64,000 bases of DNA. Source: Bryocella elongata. Lineage in GTDB: Bacteria > Acidobacteriota > Terriglobia > Terriglobales > Acidobacteriaceae. Numbering within the stretch: position 1 is the first letter of the stretch; each line of letters opens with the position of its first letter. Shown here one piece after another: positions 24,941-34,846 of this stretch. The stretch spans positions 682,001 through 746,000 of the forward strand of contig NZ_FNVA01000001.1 of NCBI RefSeq assembly GCF_900108185.1, read 5' to 3'. The position numbers and the translations under genes were made by a program. The notes under the pieces are model-generated. The model saw nothing but the letters and a program-made list of their open reading frames with translations. It did not search any database and had not been told where the DNA came from.

Positions 24941-26053
24941 CTAATCGAGCTCGATGGGGACGCCACCGCGATCACTCGACAGGTATGCCGCCTCCACCAG
25001 CGCCATCGTCTTGTAAGCGGACTCGAAGTGCGTCGGGAGTTCCGTCGCCGAGCCTTCGACGTAAGCCTGTAGCGAACCCATCGACCCGATGAAGGCGTCA
25101 GGAAACCAGCTGCCGCGAACGGGTACTTCGCGCCATGGGTTTCCGGGGCCGCGAAGTGCGAAGCGCAGGCGATCAGGCTGGCCGACAGGGTAGTCCAGGT
25201 TTACTCCCATATCGATCCGGATTGCTCCGTTGGTGCCCTCCCACTGCGCATAACTGTGGTGAGATTCGGCAGGGAAGTCATGCGCATGATTGGTCGCGAT
25301 GAACACGCGCTTGTCGTCGCCATAGTCGAGGATCATCGTTGACTTGGTGGGCGCGAGATGCTCGCACTGAGGGTTCTTCACGGTCTTCGCGTAGATGCTG
25401 CGCGGTTCCCCGAACCATGACCGGACGAGGTCCAGGTAATGGATGGAGTGGTACAGGATTTCGAGCCTGGGCGCCGTCGAGAGGAAGGTCCACAGGTGCC
25501 ACGGAGTGTAGGTGCGGACCTGCACTTCCATGTCATGCAGCCGGCCGAGCACGCCCTGCTGCGCGAGCGCGACGGCGCCGAGGTTGTTCGGCGCGAAGCG
25601 AAGCTGGAAGTTCACCGCAGCGATCAGACCCTTTTCGCGGCAGAGGTCGCGGATCGTGCGTGCCTCGGCGATGGTCTCGCCCATGGGCTTCTGAATCAGC
25701 ACGGCTGAGCCGTCGGGTAACTGCTCCAGGATCGGGATGAGCCGAGAGGCGGGGACGGCGATGTCGAAGACCACATCCTTCGGCGCGAAGCGGATCATGT
25801 CGGAGAGCGCGTCGAAGCTATGGGGGATGCCGAACTTGGCTGCGACCTCAGATGCTTTGCCTGGCTGCTGATCCGCGATGGCGAGTACCGGAAATCCGGC
25901 CTTCGTATAGGCAGGCAAGTGCGCGGACTGGATGATGCCTCCAGCGCCGACAATGCAAATGGGGCGTGGGAAACGCGGCAGCGGAGGGAGGGCGGCAGCG
26001 GCAATCTCTTCCAAATGGCCGGGAGTATTCAGGTGCGTGAGCGTATCGGGCAT
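24941..26053 (-). CDS. Gfo/Idh/MocA family oxidoreductase
   Basis: 370 residues, cytoplasmic. Rossmann segment ICIVGAGGIIQSAHLPAY comes after about 30 extra N-terminal residues; the catalytic-lysine motif reads LIQKPMGET, with Gln in place of the usual Glu of EKP. The C-terminal domain has ILYHSIHYLDLVRSWFG. The substrate is unknown. Convergent with the lacI-type gene: the two stop codons are three bases apart. Starts at 26053 (MPDTLTHLN), 26092 and 26110 are in frame; none has a clear Shine-Dalgarno, so the N-terminus is uncertain. Placement next to iol genes fits a cyclitol or sugar dehydrogenase. Confidence 0.82.
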   Translation of the reverse strand: MPDTLTHLNTPGHLEEIAAAALPPLPRFPRPICIVGAGGIIQSAHLPAYTKAGFPVLAIADQQPGKASEVAAKFGIPHSFDALSDMIRFAPKDVVFDIAVPASRLIPILEQLPDGSAVLIQKPMGETIAEARTIRDLCREKGLIAAVNFQLRFAPNNLGAVALAQQGVLGRLHDMEVQVRTYTPWHLWTFLSTAPRLEILYHSIHYLDLVRSWFGEPRSIYAKTVKNPQCEHLAPTKSTMILDYGDDKRVFIATNHAHDFPAESHHSYAQWEGTNGAIRIDMGVNLDYPVGQPDRLRFALRGPGNPWREVPVRGSWFPDAFIGSMGSLQAYVEGSATELPTHFESAYKTMALVEAAYLSSDRGGVPIELD

Positions 26054-26183
26054 CGTTGGTTTCTCGGGTCGCCGGGGCGACAGCACTCCCATATATACAC
26101 GCGCCTGCATGGAAAACTGAAGCGCTGAAGTAAGCGCACGTCTCCGGCGCGTGCCTGCCCATTTGCGCTAGGATGGCTCCCTC

Positions 26184-28652
26184 ATGGTCATTCGACGTAC
26201 CTTTCGCTCGCTCTCCGCAATCGTTGTCCTGGCTGCCTCCGCTGTGCTGCAGGGCCAGACGGCTCCCTCCGGTATGACCCGGACCTCGGGGGACCTCACC
26301 GTCCGGATCGACGCCCTTCGTGAGGACGTATTGCGGGTGCGCGTATGGCGCAGCAGCAAGCCAGCTGAGGATGCCTCATGGGCGGTCCTTCCGGGGTCCC
26401 GCGTGGCCCGTGTCCCCGTGAGCCTCGATCCCGACGGCTTCCACACACCGAAGCTCCGCGTGGTGGTTGGGGCCGACCTGCGGATCAAGGTCACGGACCT
26501 CAGCGGCAACGTGCTGCATGAGGACGTGCTTCCGCCAGTGATGAGCGACGACGGCATCCGCATCACGCGCGCGCATGACCTGCTCACCCATGAATTCGGA
26601 CTCGGCGACAAGCCCGGCCCGCTGGATCGTGCCGGCGAGACCTTCGTCATGTGGAACACGGACAACTTCGGCTGGCAGGAGTCCAGCGACCCCATCTACA
26701 AATCGATCCCCTTCTTCCTTGAGGAGCGTGGAGGGCGATATGTGGGCTTCTTCCTCGATAACACCTTCCGCACCTCCTTTGACTTTGGCCGCGAGCGCGT
26801 GGAGCGCAATACCATCACCGCGCCCGACGGCCCCATCGACTACTACCTGCTTTACGGACCGGAGCCCAAAGCTGTCCTGGGCGAGTATGCGTGGCTCACC
26901 GGCCCGACGCCTTTGCCGCCGCTCTGGTCGCTGGGGTTTCAGCAGTCGCGTTACAGCTACTCCCCCCAGTCGCAGGTCGAGGACATCGCTGCCCACCTCC
27001 GTCGCGACCACATCCCCGCAGACGTGCTTTGGCTCGACATTGACTACCAGCTCAAGAACCGTCCGTTCACCGTCGATCCGGACCGCTTTCCGGACTTCGC
27101 GGGGATGATCCACAAGCTGGCCGAAGACCACTTCCGCACCGTCATCATCACCGATCTGCACATTGCGCACCTGCCCAATCAGGGCTACGCTCCGTACGAC
27201 TCGGGCGAGGCGGGGGACAACTTCGTGAAGGAGGGCGGCAAGGAGTACGTCGGTCCCGTATGGCCGGGGCCTTCGGTCTTCCCGGACTTCACCCGGAAGT
27301 CCACGCGCGACTGGTGGGGCACACTCTACAAGGACTTTGTGCACATGGGCGTGGCCGGCTTCTGGAACGACATGAACGAGCCCGCCGTCTTTGTCTACCC
27401 GACGAAGACGATGCCGGACGACGTGGAGCACCGCATCGCGGGAGCCGAGTCCGAGGGCTTCGCTCCGCGGACGGCGTTCCATAGCGAGATGCACAACGTC
27501 TACGGCATGGAGAACTCCCGTGCCACGCACGATGGGCAGTTGATGCAGGCTCCGAACCTGCGTCCCTTCGTGATGACCCGCGCATCGTTCGCTGGGGGCC
27601 AGCGCTACGCCGTGACCTGGACCGGAGACAACTCGTCGACGTGGAATCACCTGCGGCAGACGACTCCCCAGCTGCTGAACCTGGGCCTCAGCGGCTTCTC
27701 GATGTCAGGGGCCGACGTGGGAGGCTTCGCCGGCAGTCCCTCGCCCGAGTTGCTGACGCGCTGGCTCATGCTGGCAGCCTTCCAGCCCATCGATCGCGAC
27801 CACGCGGTGAAGGGAAGCCGTCCGCATGAGCCCTGGGCCGATGGCCCGGAGCACGAAGCGATTCGGCGGAGGTTCATCGAGGAGCGCTACAAGCTGATGC
27901 CGTACCTGTACACGGCGGCCGAGGAGACCTCACTTGATGGCGTGCCGATCGTGCGGCCACTCTTCGTGGATTTCCCGCGCGCTGCGGCCGACGGCCATCC
28001 CATGGATCTCGACGGTGGCGGAGAGTTCCTCTTTGGCCCGTCGATTCTGGTGGCGGACAATCCGTCGCCCGAGGAGGTGGCGCCCTATGAGGTCCATCTG
28101 CCGCCGGGAGTCTGGTACGACTACTGGACTGGCGAACGGCTGGACCGGCGTGCCCCGGCGACGGCGCGCGACCTGGAGATCCGCGATGCTGTGCCCTCTC
28201 TGAAGCCTGTGATGGTCGAGCCCAAGCTGGATAAGCTGCCGGTCTACGTCCGCGCGGGTGCGATTGTGCCGCTGCAGCCTCTGGTGCAGTCCACTGCGGA
28301 GAAGCCGGTGGGGTCGCTTACGCTGCGGGTCTACGCTCCGTCTGCCGGTGAGCCCTGCGCTGGTGACCTCTATCAGGATGACGGAGTGAGCTTCAACTTC
28401 GAGAAAGGCGAGTTCCTGCGTCTTCACGTCTCGTGCAATGTGGCGGCTGACGGGGCAGTCATGGTGCAGATTCCGGCGCGTGAAGGCCGCTTCCGGCCAT
28501 GGTGGAGCACGATTCGCCTCGAGATCGTTGGTGCAAGCACGGCTGCGGTGGCAACCGTCAATGGTCACAGCGCGAGCGTGGAGAGAGGAACCGGGGTTCT
28601 GGCCGTATCGCTGGAGGACAAAGGGATGGCGCAGACCGTGGTCATCCGCTAG
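26184..28652 (+). CDS. Secreted GH31 family alpha-glucosidase/alpha-xylosidase-like enzyme
   Basis: 822 residues with a signal peptide (LSAIVVLAASAVLQGQ). GH31 layout: N-terminal beta domain (LGLGDKPGPLDR-like segment reads FGLGDKPGPLDRAGE), the barrel start PPLWSLGFQQSRYSY, nucleophile Asp in GFWNDMNEPAVF (about residue 396), acid/base Asp in WTGDNSSTWNHLRQT (about residue 480), FSMSGADVGGF, then C-terminal beta domains. GH31 contains alpha-glucosidases, alpha-xylosidases and others; the neutral alpha-glucosidase AB/GanC-like motif set is seen, but specificity cannot be fixed. It would act in the periplasm on alpha-linked oligosaccharides. It is monocistronic, 130 bases after the divergent Gfo/Idh/MocA gene. 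Confidence 0.93.
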   Translation: MVIRRTFRSLSAIVVLAASAVLQGQTAPSGMTRTSGDLTVRIDALREDVLRVRVWRSSKPAEDASWAVLPGSRVARVPVSLDPDGFHTPKLRVVVGADLRIKVTDLSGNVLHEDVLPPVMSDDGIRITRAHDLLTHEFGLGDKPGPLDRAGETFVMWNTDNFGWQESSDPIYKSIPFFLEERGGRYVGFFLDNTFRTSFDFGRERVERNTITAPDGPIDYYLLYGPEPKAVLGEYAWLTGPTPLPPLWSLGFQQSRYSYSPQSQVEDIAAHLRRDHIPADVLWLDIDYQLKNRPFTVDPDRFPDFAGMIHKLAEDHFRTVIITDLHIAHLPNQGYAPYDSGEAGDNFVKEGGKEYVGPVWPGPSVFPDFTRKSTRDWWGTLYKDFVHMGVAGFWNDMNEPAVFVYPTKTMPDDVEHRIAGAESEGFAPRTAFHSEMHNVYGMENSRATHDGQLMQAPNLRPFVMTRASFAGGQRYAVTWTGDNSSTWNHLRQTTPQLLNLGLSGFSMSGADVGGFAGSPSPELLTRWLMLAAFQPIDRDHAVKGSRPHEPWADGPEHEAIRRRFIEERYKLMPYLYTAAEETSLDGVPIVRPLFVDFPRAAADGHPMDLDGGGEFLFGPSILVADNPSPEEVAPYEVHLPPGVWYDYWTGERLDRRAPATARDLEIRDAVPSLKPVMVEPKLDKLPVYVRAGAIVPLQPLVQSTAEKPVGSLTLRVYAPSAGEPCAGDLYQDDGVSFNFEKGEFLRLHVSCNVAADGAVMVQIPAREGRFRPWWSTIRLEIVGASTAAVATVNGHSASVERGTGVLAVSLEDKGMAQTVVIR

Positions 28653-28870
28653 TCACGCATCGTGAATGCCGAAGGGAACCATTCCTGGTTCCGATTCAGG
28701 GCTGGGGAGCGTTTGATCGGATGAAGATCGTATGCTGAAACTCGTGCGAGGGTGACGTTCCACGAGTATGGTGGACTCAGTCGTGGACGAGCCTCGGACG
28801 CCTTTGGGCGAGAGCCATGGGATGGGGCAGTGATTTGGGCGGCCATTGAGCCCGGGCCCATCTGTTTGCG

Positions 28871-28879
28871 TGATATTCT
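28871..28879 (+). promoter_or_regulatory. Candidate extended -10 promoter of rpsO
   Basis: TGATATTCT has the TGn extension plus TATTCT, five of six bases of the consensus -10. No clear -35 is seen. It would give a leader of about 55 bases before rpsO. The rest of the 286-base gap after the GH31 gene shows no gene. Confidence 0.4.
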
Positions 28880-28938
28880 TAATCGGACACTGAGAGAAGT
28901 GGACGAGAGCTTACAAGAACTAGGAGCAAGAACCTGCC

Positions 28939-29205
28939 GTGCTGGCACCTGCTAAAAAAACTGACATCATTACGAAGTTTCGCACGCACGATTCGGACAC
29001 TGGAAGTCCGGAAGTGCAGATCGCGATTCTTTCCGAGCGTATCGGCGAGCTGACCGAGCATTTCAAGACCCACAAGAAGGATCATGGCTCGCGCCGCGGC
29101 CTGCTGATGCTGGTCTCCAAGCGCCGTCGCCTGCTGGATTACCTGAAGCGCAACGACCCTGATCGCTATCGTGAAGTGATCGGTAAGCTGGGCATCCGCA
29201 AGTAA
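28939..29205 (+). CDS. rpsO: 30S ribosomal protein S15
   Basis: 88 residues, full length for S15, which binds 16S rRNA early in 30S assembly. Signatures: [52 protein letters not shown] and [12 protein letters not shown]. It starts with GTG at 28939; AGGAG lies 12 bases upstream, a long spacing. In many bacteria S15 represses its own translation through the leader; I could not identify a known S15-binding leader class here. It is followed by a terminator-like hairpin and then pnp, the usual rpsO-pnp order. Confidence 0.98.
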   Translation: MLAPAKKTDIITKFRTHDSDTGSPEVQIAILSERIGELTEHFKTHKKDHGSRRGLLMLVSKRRRLLDYLKRNDPDRYREVIGKLGIRK

Positions 29206-29410
29206 GGTCACAAGGCGCTCTACCGGTGATTCCACCGTCCTGAGGAGTACAGCCGAGTTGATTTCATCCACCGTCATGAGTCGGAGGGGTACCCTTATGG
29301 GAGCCCCTGCGCGCTTAGGCACTCGTGTGAGTGCGATGCCGGTGCATGCCCTTTGCTCGCTGATGCCTCGCGGTGGTCGATCCATTGCGCGCGTTACCTT
29401 CCATTCCCCG

Positions 29411-29443
29411 GCCCCGGCTGATCATTAGATCGCCGGGGCTTTT
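29411..29443 (+). terminator. Terminator/attenuator between rpsO and pnp
   Basis: GCCCCGGC (29411-29418) and GCCGGGGC (29432-29439) form a GC-rich stem with a 13-base loop, directly followed by TTTT. It lies about 95 bases before the pnp start and would partly uncouple pnp from rpsO. The gap between the two genes (29206-29536) holds no gene I can support. Confidence 0.75.
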
Positions 29444-29536
29444 GTCGTGAGCGCAACGGAAGCGGAGGTTGTCTCCGCGCGCGACGACACAACCCAAGTT
29501 CCGAATCGACGAAAAAAGAGTAGAGGAATCACTCCG

Positions 29537-31966
29537 ATGAAGCAGGATGTAATCGTAGAGCTTGCCGGCGGCAAGCAGATCAAATTTGAGACGGGTCGCA
29601 TCGCCAAGCAGGCTTCCGGCGCGGCGTACACCACCAGCGGCGACAATGCCGTGCTGGCCACTGCCGTGGCCTCGGCCGACCCCAAGGAAGGCATCGACTT
29701 CTTCCCCCTCACGGTCGAGTACCGCGAGTTCACCTATGCCGGTGGCCGTATCCCCGGCGGCTTCATCAAGCGCGAAGGCCGCCCCAGCGAGAAGGAGATC
29801 CTGACTTCCCGTCAGATCGATCGCCCGATCCGCCCGCTGTTCCCGGAGGCCTTCCGCAACGAGACGCAGGTCGTCGCGTTTGTGTACTCGGCAGACAAGG
29901 AAAATGATCCGGACGTGCTCGGCATCAACGGTGCAAGCTGCGCGCTTGCGCTGTCCGACATCCCGTTCCACGGTCCCGTGGGCGCAGTGCGCATCGGCAT
30001 CGTGAACGATGAGTTCGTGGTCAACCCGACCTACGCCGAGCGTCTCGTTTCCGCACTGAACATCATGGTCGTCGGCACCAAGGACGGCATCACGATGATC
30101 GAGTCGGGCGCCAAGGAGATCACCGAGGACCGCGTCGTCGACGCGATCGAGTTCGCTCACGGTGAGATCAAGAAGATCTGCGCCGGCATCGAAGACCTGG
30201 TCTCCCGCGCTGGTAAGGCGAAGCGTCTGGTTTCGCCCGTTGAGAAGGACGAGATCTACGCCTCGGAGCTTCGCGCCAAGGTTGGCGAGAAGCTGGCCGA
30301 CGCGCTGAACACCAAGAAGTACCCCAAGTTCGACAGCTACGCCAAGGTCAAGGAGATCAAGGACGCCCTCAAGGCTGAACTCCCGGCCGACGACAAGGAT
30401 GCTCCCAAGAAGCTCTCGAAGTACTTTGAGCTGCTTCGCGAGGACATCTTCCGCGAGCAGGTGCTGAACGACCGCATCCGTCCGGATCACCGTGCCTTCG
30501 ACGAGATCCGTCCGATCTCGATCGAGCTGGGCGTTCTGCCCCGTGTGCATGGTTCGGCGCTGTTCACCCGCGGTGAGACGCAGGCGCTGGTTTCGGCCAC
30601 TCTCGGCACCTCGGACGATTCGCAGCGGATGGAGAGCTATGAAGGCGAGCAGAAGCGTTCGTTCATGCTGCACTACAACTTCCCGCCGTTCTCGGTAGGT
30701 GAGGTGGGACGCATGACCGGTGTCGGCCGTCGTGAGATCGGCCATGGAGCCCTCGCATGGCGCGCCATCGAAGCCGTCCTCCCGGCCCCCAGCGAGAACC
30801 CCTATACCCTCCGCGTGGTCTCCGACATCCTCGAGTCGAACGGTTCGTCGTCGATGGCCACGGTCTGCGGCGCTTCGCTGTCGCTGATGCAGGCAGGTAT
30901 CGCGCTCAAGGGTGCGGTGGCCGGTGTGGCGATGGGCCTCGTGAAGGAAGGCGACAAGTACGCCATCCTGACCGACATCGCAGGCGCCGAAGATCACTAC
31001 GGCGACATGGACTTCAAGGTGGCCGGTACACGCAAGGGCATCACCGCTCTGCAGATGGACATCAAGATCATGGGCATCACGCCGCAGATTATGCGGGAGG
31101 CGCTTGCCCAGGCCAAGGAAGGCCGTCTCTTCCTGCTCGACAAGATGGACGCCGAGATCTCGGGTGCAGCGACGGAGACCAGCAAGTACGCTCCGCGCAT
31201 CCACTCCATGCAGATCCCGACCGACAAGATCCGCGACCTGATCGGCCCTGGTGGCAAGGTCATCCGTGGCATCGTGGAGGCCACCGGCGCCAAGATCGAC
31301 GTCGAGGACTCCGGTCGCGTCTCGATCGCGAGCTCGGATCCCGACAACATGGCGAAGGCTATCCAGATGGTCTCCGACATCACGGCGGTGCCCGAAGTCG
31401 GCAAGACCTATCTGGGCAAGGTTGTTCGCCTGGCGGAGTTCGGCGCGTTCGTCGAGATCTTCCCCGGTACCGACGGCCTCCTGCACGTCTCCGAGATCGC
31501 AGAGCATCGTGTGAAGGACGTGAAGGATGAGCTCCGTGAGGGCGATCAGGTTCTCGTCAAGGTGCTCGCCATCGAAGGCAATCGCATCAAGCTCAGCCGC
31601 AAGGCTGTGCTGCGCGAGCAGCGCGCCAAGCTCGGTCTGCCGGAGGTTCCGGAGCAGGCCGGCAACGGCGGCGGTGGCCGTGAGCGTGGAGAGCGCAGCG
31701 AGCGCGCTCCGCGTCCTGAGCGCCCGAAGACCGACGAGACCATCACCATCGAAGGTGGAGATGATTTCGATGACGATGAGGATGATGACGATTTCGAGGG
31801 CGAAGAAGGCGAGACCGAGGGTGATGAGCCCGCAGCGTCCGATGCCAAGCCGGCCGAAGGTGGAAGCGCAGCGGGAGGCGATGCCCAGCGTCGTCGCCGC
31901 CGTCGCGGCCGTCGTTCGGGTCCGGGTGGTGGACGTGGTCCTGCACCCCAGGGTGGAAGCCGCTAA
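29537..31966 (+). CDS. pnp: Polyribonucleotide nucleotidyltransferase (PNPase)
   Basis: 809 residues; trimeric 3'-5' phosphorolytic exoribonuclease of the RNA degradosome. Two RNase PH domains ([20 protein letters not shown] and [13 protein letters not shown] in the first; [20 protein letters not shown] and [16 protein letters not shown] in the second), the alpha linker, a KH domain ([16 protein letters not shown]) and an S1 domain ([28 protein letters not shown]). The ATG at 29537 has GAGGAA eight bases upstream and starts on the family sequence. Residues 710-809 are an extra low-complexity tail: Arg/Glu-rich, then a block of Asp/Glu, then Arg/Gly-rich. Such tails often bind RNA or degradosome partners. 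Confidence 0.97.
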   Translation: MKQDVIVELAGGKQIKFETGRIAKQASGAAYTTSGDNAVLATAVASADPKEGIDFFPLTVEYREFTYAGGRIPGGFIKREGRPSEKEILTSRQIDRPIRPLFPEAFRNETQVVAFVYSADKENDPDVLGINGASCALALSDIPFHGPVGAVRIGIVNDEFVVNPTYAERLVSALNIMVVGTKDGITMIESGAKEITEDRVVDAIEFAHGEIKKICAGIEDLVSRAGKAKRLVSPVEKDEIYASELRAKVGEKLADALNTKKYPKFDSYAKVKEIKDALKAELPADDKDAPKKLSKYFELLREDIFREQVLNDRIRPDHRAFDEIRPISIELGVLPRVHGSALFTRGETQALVSATLGTSDDSQRMESYEGEQKRSFMLHYNFPPFSVGEVGRMTGVGRREIGHGALAWRAIEAVLPAPSENPYTLRVVSDILESNGSSSMATVCGASLSLMQAGIALKGAVAGVAMGLVKEGDKYAILTDIAGAEDHYGDMDFKVAGTRKGITALQMDIKIMGITPQIMREALAQAKEGRLFLLDKMDAEISGAATETSKYAPRIHSMQIPTDKIRDLIGPGGKVIRGIVEATGAKIDVEDSGRVSIASSDPDNMAKAIQMVSDITAVPEVGKTYLGKVVRLAEFGAFVEIFPGTDGLLHVSEIAEHRVKDVKDELREGDQVLVKVLAIEGNRIKLSRKAVLREQRAKLGLPEVPEQAGNGGGGRERGERSERAPRPERPKTDETITIEGGDDFDDDEDDDDFEGEEGETEGDEPAASDAKPAEGGSAAGGDAQRRRRRRGRRSGPGGGRGPAPQGGSR

Positions 31967-32030
31967 TCGCTTCGCATCGAATTACTTTGTCTCGGGTCTA
32001 CTGTTGTAGCGCGTGAGACATCGGAGCACG

Positions 32031-32058
32031 AAAAGCCGCGCCTTCGGGCGCGGCTTTT
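32031..32058 (+). terminator. Rho-independent terminator after pnp
   Basis: AAAAGCCGCGCC and GGCGCGGCTTTT form a perfect 12-bp stem with a TTCG tetraloop; more T residues follow. Confidence 0.92.
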
Positions 32059-32104
32059 CATCTTTTAGGTAGGCTCGATATTGGCGGATTGCGTCCTAAG
32101 AGGC

Positions 32105-33109
32105 ATGGAATCTGCGTCCACGTCGTGGCTTCATGAGAATCGGGAACTGCAGAGCAGGAAGGTGTTGTTGGCGAGCGAGCACGACGAGGAACGCGGTGGG
32201 TGGGTCGCACGGTGGTGGCCCTTCGTGGCGCTGTGCCTTGTTGGGGCGTCGCGTTGGCTTCTGGATGACCGTTGGCCCGATGCAGGCTCCACGCTTGTAT
32301 CGCGTTCTGCGGGGTGCGGCACTGCGGCGCTGCTTACCCTGGCGGCTGCCGCATGGTCTCATCGGAGAGGCAAGTCGGTTGGGCCCGAGGAGTCGGTCTG
32401 GAGAAACGCGTTCGGTGGCCTGCTGATGCTGGGCGGACCGGCGGTGGCGCTGATCCTGCTGCCCCGCGACATCGACTCCGGGGCGTTGATGATCGCTCTT
32501 TCCATCACTCCTGTTGCCGCCGGCGTGGCGTCTGTTGCCCTGGGGGACGCCGGTGAAACCCTCGCCGGATATCTATGGCCCGGGCTTGCGGCGATGGCGG
32601 GCATGTTGCTGATCCTGCCTCAGCCTTCTTTGGCTGATCCGACAGCAGACCTGGCGATGGTTCTCGCTCCGGTGATGACCGGGGTCGGAGCAGCTCTGCT
32701 CGCCCACGAAAGCCGGCGAACGGACGCTTCGGGGCAGGGCTCAGGTGCGGGTTCCGGTGCAGTAGCATCGCTATCCGCGGCTGCGCTGGTCTTCGGCGCT
32801 GCAGCGTTGGCTCGGTATGGCTTTGCTGAGGTCCGAGTCTCGTTCACGGTACCTGCAGCGGTCCTCGACGGGCTGGTGGCGTGGCTGGCTGTTGCCACGG
32901 TCCGCCGCCTGGGAGCGATGCGCTTCTCAGCAAACAGCTCCCTTGTACCGTTTGTGGTCTTGCTTGAGGGCCTTGTGCTCATGCGCCCGACCTTGACCAA
33001 GCGTCTCGAGATCGGACTCATCCTGCTGCTCATCGCCGGGACAACGCTGCTGGTTCGCGGCGGAGACGATCCGGACGATGCCGACCCGTCCATGCTCGAC
33101 CTTGGATAG
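32105..33109 (+). CDS. Multispanning membrane protein, DMT/EamA-like
   Basis: About 334 residues with roughly nine or ten hydrophobic segments and a charged cytoplasmic-looking N-terminus of about 40 residues. The helix pattern and ending (LVLMRPTLTKRLEIGLILLLIAGTTLLVR) look like the drug/metabolite transporter superfamily, but no EamA signature is clear, so transport function is a guess. The C-terminus is acidic (DDPDDADPSM). The ATG at 32105 is used; a TTG at 32081 is also in frame and neither has a good Shine-Dalgarno. It stands alone after the pnp terminator. Confidence 0.6.
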   Translation: MESASTSWLHENRELQSRKVLLASEHDEERGGWVARWWPFVALCLVGASRWLLDDRWPDAGSTLVSRSAGCGTAALLTLAAAAWSHRRGKSVGPEESVWRNAFGGLLMLGGPAVALILLPRDIDSGALMIALSITPVAAGVASVALGDAGETLAGYLWPGLAAMAGMLLILPQPSLADPTADLAMVLAPVMTGVGAALLAHESRRTDASGQGSGAGSGAVASLSAAALVFGAAALARYGFAEVRVSFTVPAAVLDGLVAWLAVATVRRLGAMRFSANSSLVPFVVLLEGLVLMRPTLTKRLEIGLILLLIAGTTLLVRGGDDPDDADPSMLDLG

Positions 33110-33216
33110 GTTGGATCGGCTTCCGTTGCGCGGCCGAACCATAGGGCCTCGGTTGAGTCTCGTTGTAGAAACGGACGATGCAAAACCTGCGGCCGCGCGT
33201 TTACACTGCGGACAGA

Positions 33217-33627
33217 ATGGCAGTGACGATGTACATCGTGGTCGAGGGTGAAGATCCCGGATACAACATCTTCGTGAACGGCCGTGCGATCGCGCGGTAC
33301 GAAGGTGCGTTGGAGCGTCTGGCGCTTAACCTGGGCGTCAAGCCCTTGCTGGAGTTCTTCTCTGCGGATGAAAACTCGATGCAACTACTGCTCGAAGAAG
33401 GCGCCGGCAACGCCGATCTGTTGGAGCGCCTGCCGCCGCCGCAATGGTACCGGGCGGAGGATGGCCTGAGCAGCGTCATCGCGCTCCGTGGCGCACTCGA
33501 AGACGATATGCACCAGCTGGGCAGCGAAGGCCCCGCAGTGCTCGACGAGCTGCTGGAGTACGAAGTTGTTCTGCAGAAGACGGCAGACCGCGGCCTGCGG
33601 TGGCATCTCGCCGTAAGCTGGCGATAA
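33217..33627 (+). CDS. Conserved-looking protein of unknown function
   Basis: 136 residues, soluble, acidic, without signal peptide or membrane segment. The N-terminal third (MYIVVEGEDPGYNIFVNG, then YEGALERLALNLGVKPLLEFF) reads like a folded alpha/beta domain and the composition is that of a real gene. I do not recognise the family. Starts at ATG 33217 or 33229 are both possible; a longer start at 33178 lacks support. It lies between a DMT-like gene and a pectinesterase gene on the same strand with gaps of 107 and 70 bases. Confidence 0.6.
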   Translation: MAVTMYIVVEGEDPGYNIFVNGRAIARYEGALERLALNLGVKPLLEFFSADENSMQLLLEEGAGNADLLERLPPPQWYRAEDGLSSVIALRGALEDDMHQLGSEGPAVLDELLEYEVVLQKTADRGLRWHLAVSWR

Positions 33628-33697
33628 CCGAACCCGGTCAGTGGAGATCATCAACCTGTCTGCGTGGTAGGATCGTCCGGCATTCCAGGAGCCGATC

Positions 33698-34741
33698 ATG
33701 CCTTCTCTCCGCTGCCTCTCGTTCGCGACGTTGTGCCTGTTCGCGTTGCCTGTAGCGGCGTCTGCTGCGACCAAGCCAACCACCGTCGTCGCCGTCGATG
33801 GCTCTGGCCAGTTCAAGACGGTGCAGGCTGCGGTGGACTCGGCCACAGATGCCGGGCTTATCCTGCAGATCGAGCCCGGGACCTACCGCGAGAAGATTCG
33901 TATCGCCAGGAACGGCATTGAGCTGCGTGGCATGGGCAGGAAGCCTGACGACGTCGTGCTCGTGTGGGACGACTCTGCGAAGTCGGCGGGCGGTACGGGC
34001 AAGAGCTACAGCGTGCAGGTGACAGGCGACGATTTTCGCGCTGAGAACCTCACCATCCAGAACGATTGGGAGAAGAAGAACGCCCGCGTTGGGGAAGGCT
34101 CGCAGGCGGTGGCGTTGTCAATCAGCGGTGACCGCGAGGTGCTTGGCCACGTGCGGCTCCTGGGCTACCAGGACACGTTGTACGCGGCGAGCAACAGCTG
34201 CCATGCCGAGGCCGACGCGACAGCAGCTCAAGCGTCAGGCAAACCGTGCCACGCGTCCCGGCAGCTCTTCCAGGATTGCTACATTGAAGGCCACGTCGAC
34301 TTCATCTTCGGTGACGCCAAGGCGGTCTTCGACCACTGCGAGCTGCACGGGATGACCCACACCGTCGTGGCCCTGACGGCCCAGAGCAGGCTTTACCCGC
34401 TGGAAGATTCGGGCTACCTGTTTCTTCACACAAAGGTGACGGCGGACGTGGCGGTCGACAAGCTTTCATTCGGCCGTCCGTGGCGTGCGTATGCCCGGGT
34501 ATACTTCGTCGACACGACGGTGAGCGGAACGGTCATCGAGCCAGAGGGGTGGATTGAGTGGGGAGGGCGGCTTGCGACCAGCGACTACGCCGAGTTCAAC
34601 ACCCGCGACTCCGATGGCACCCCTGCGCGGATCGACAAGCGCCTTGCGCCATCCCGCCAGCTGACCAGGGCTGAAGCTGCGAAGCTGACCGTCAATTCAT
34701 GGCTCGAAGGGCCAGACGGATGGAAGCCGGAGAGCAAGTAA
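33698..34741 (+). CDS. Secreted pectinesterase (carbohydrate esterase family 8)
   Basis: 347 residues with a signal peptide (LCLFALPVAASAA). Pectinesterases remove methyl esters from homogalacturonan. Family motifs along the beta-helix: FKTVQAAVDSA, PGTYREKI, QAVALSISGD, LGYQDTLYAAS with the first catalytic Asp, YIEGHVDFIFGDAKAVFDHC with the second, and FGRPWRAYARVYFVDT with the substrate-binding Arg/Trp. Compared with plant enzymes, a loop after DTLY is longer and has two cysteines (SCHAEADATAAQASGKPC) that could form a disulfide. It is a single-gene unit ended by a strong hairpin; no other pectin gene lies next to it. Confidence 0.92.
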   Translation: MPSLRCLSFATLCLFALPVAASAATKPTTVVAVDGSGQFKTVQAAVDSATDAGLILQIEPGTYREKIRIARNGIELRGMGRKPDDVVLVWDDSAKSAGGTGKSYSVQVTGDDFRAENLTIQNDWEKKNARVGEGSQAVALSISGDREVLGHVRLLGYQDTLYAASNSCHAEADATAAQASGKPCHASRQLFQDCYIEGHVDFIFGDAKAVFDHCELHGMTHTVVALTAQSRLYPLEDSGYLFLHTKVTADVAVDKLSFGRPWRAYARVYFVDTTVSGTVIEPEGWIEWGGRLATSDYAEFNTRDSDGTPARIDKRLAPSRQLTRAEAAKLTVNSWLEGPDGWKPESK

Positions 34742-34773
34742 GAGGTACGTGAAAGCTGTCCTCTGGAAACAGA

Positions 34774-34800
34774 AGAGCCGCACCCAAAGGGTGCGGCTCT
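34774..34800 (+). terminator. Rho-independent terminator after pectinesterase gene
   Basis: AGAGCCGCACCC (34774-34785) and GGGTGCGGCTCT (34789-34800) form a perfect 12-bp stem with a 3-base loop, followed by a T-rich stretch. Confidence 0.85.
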
Positions 34801-34846
34801 TGCGTTTGGTCTGAAAGCTTTACCTATTCCGCGGCAGTCGCCTGAA

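Noticed and set aside
29315-31507. 730-codon open frame on the minus strand
   Set aside because: It lies wholly antisense to pnp. Its protein is a His/Asp/Leu/Val-rich mirror of GC-rich codons with no recognisable motif.
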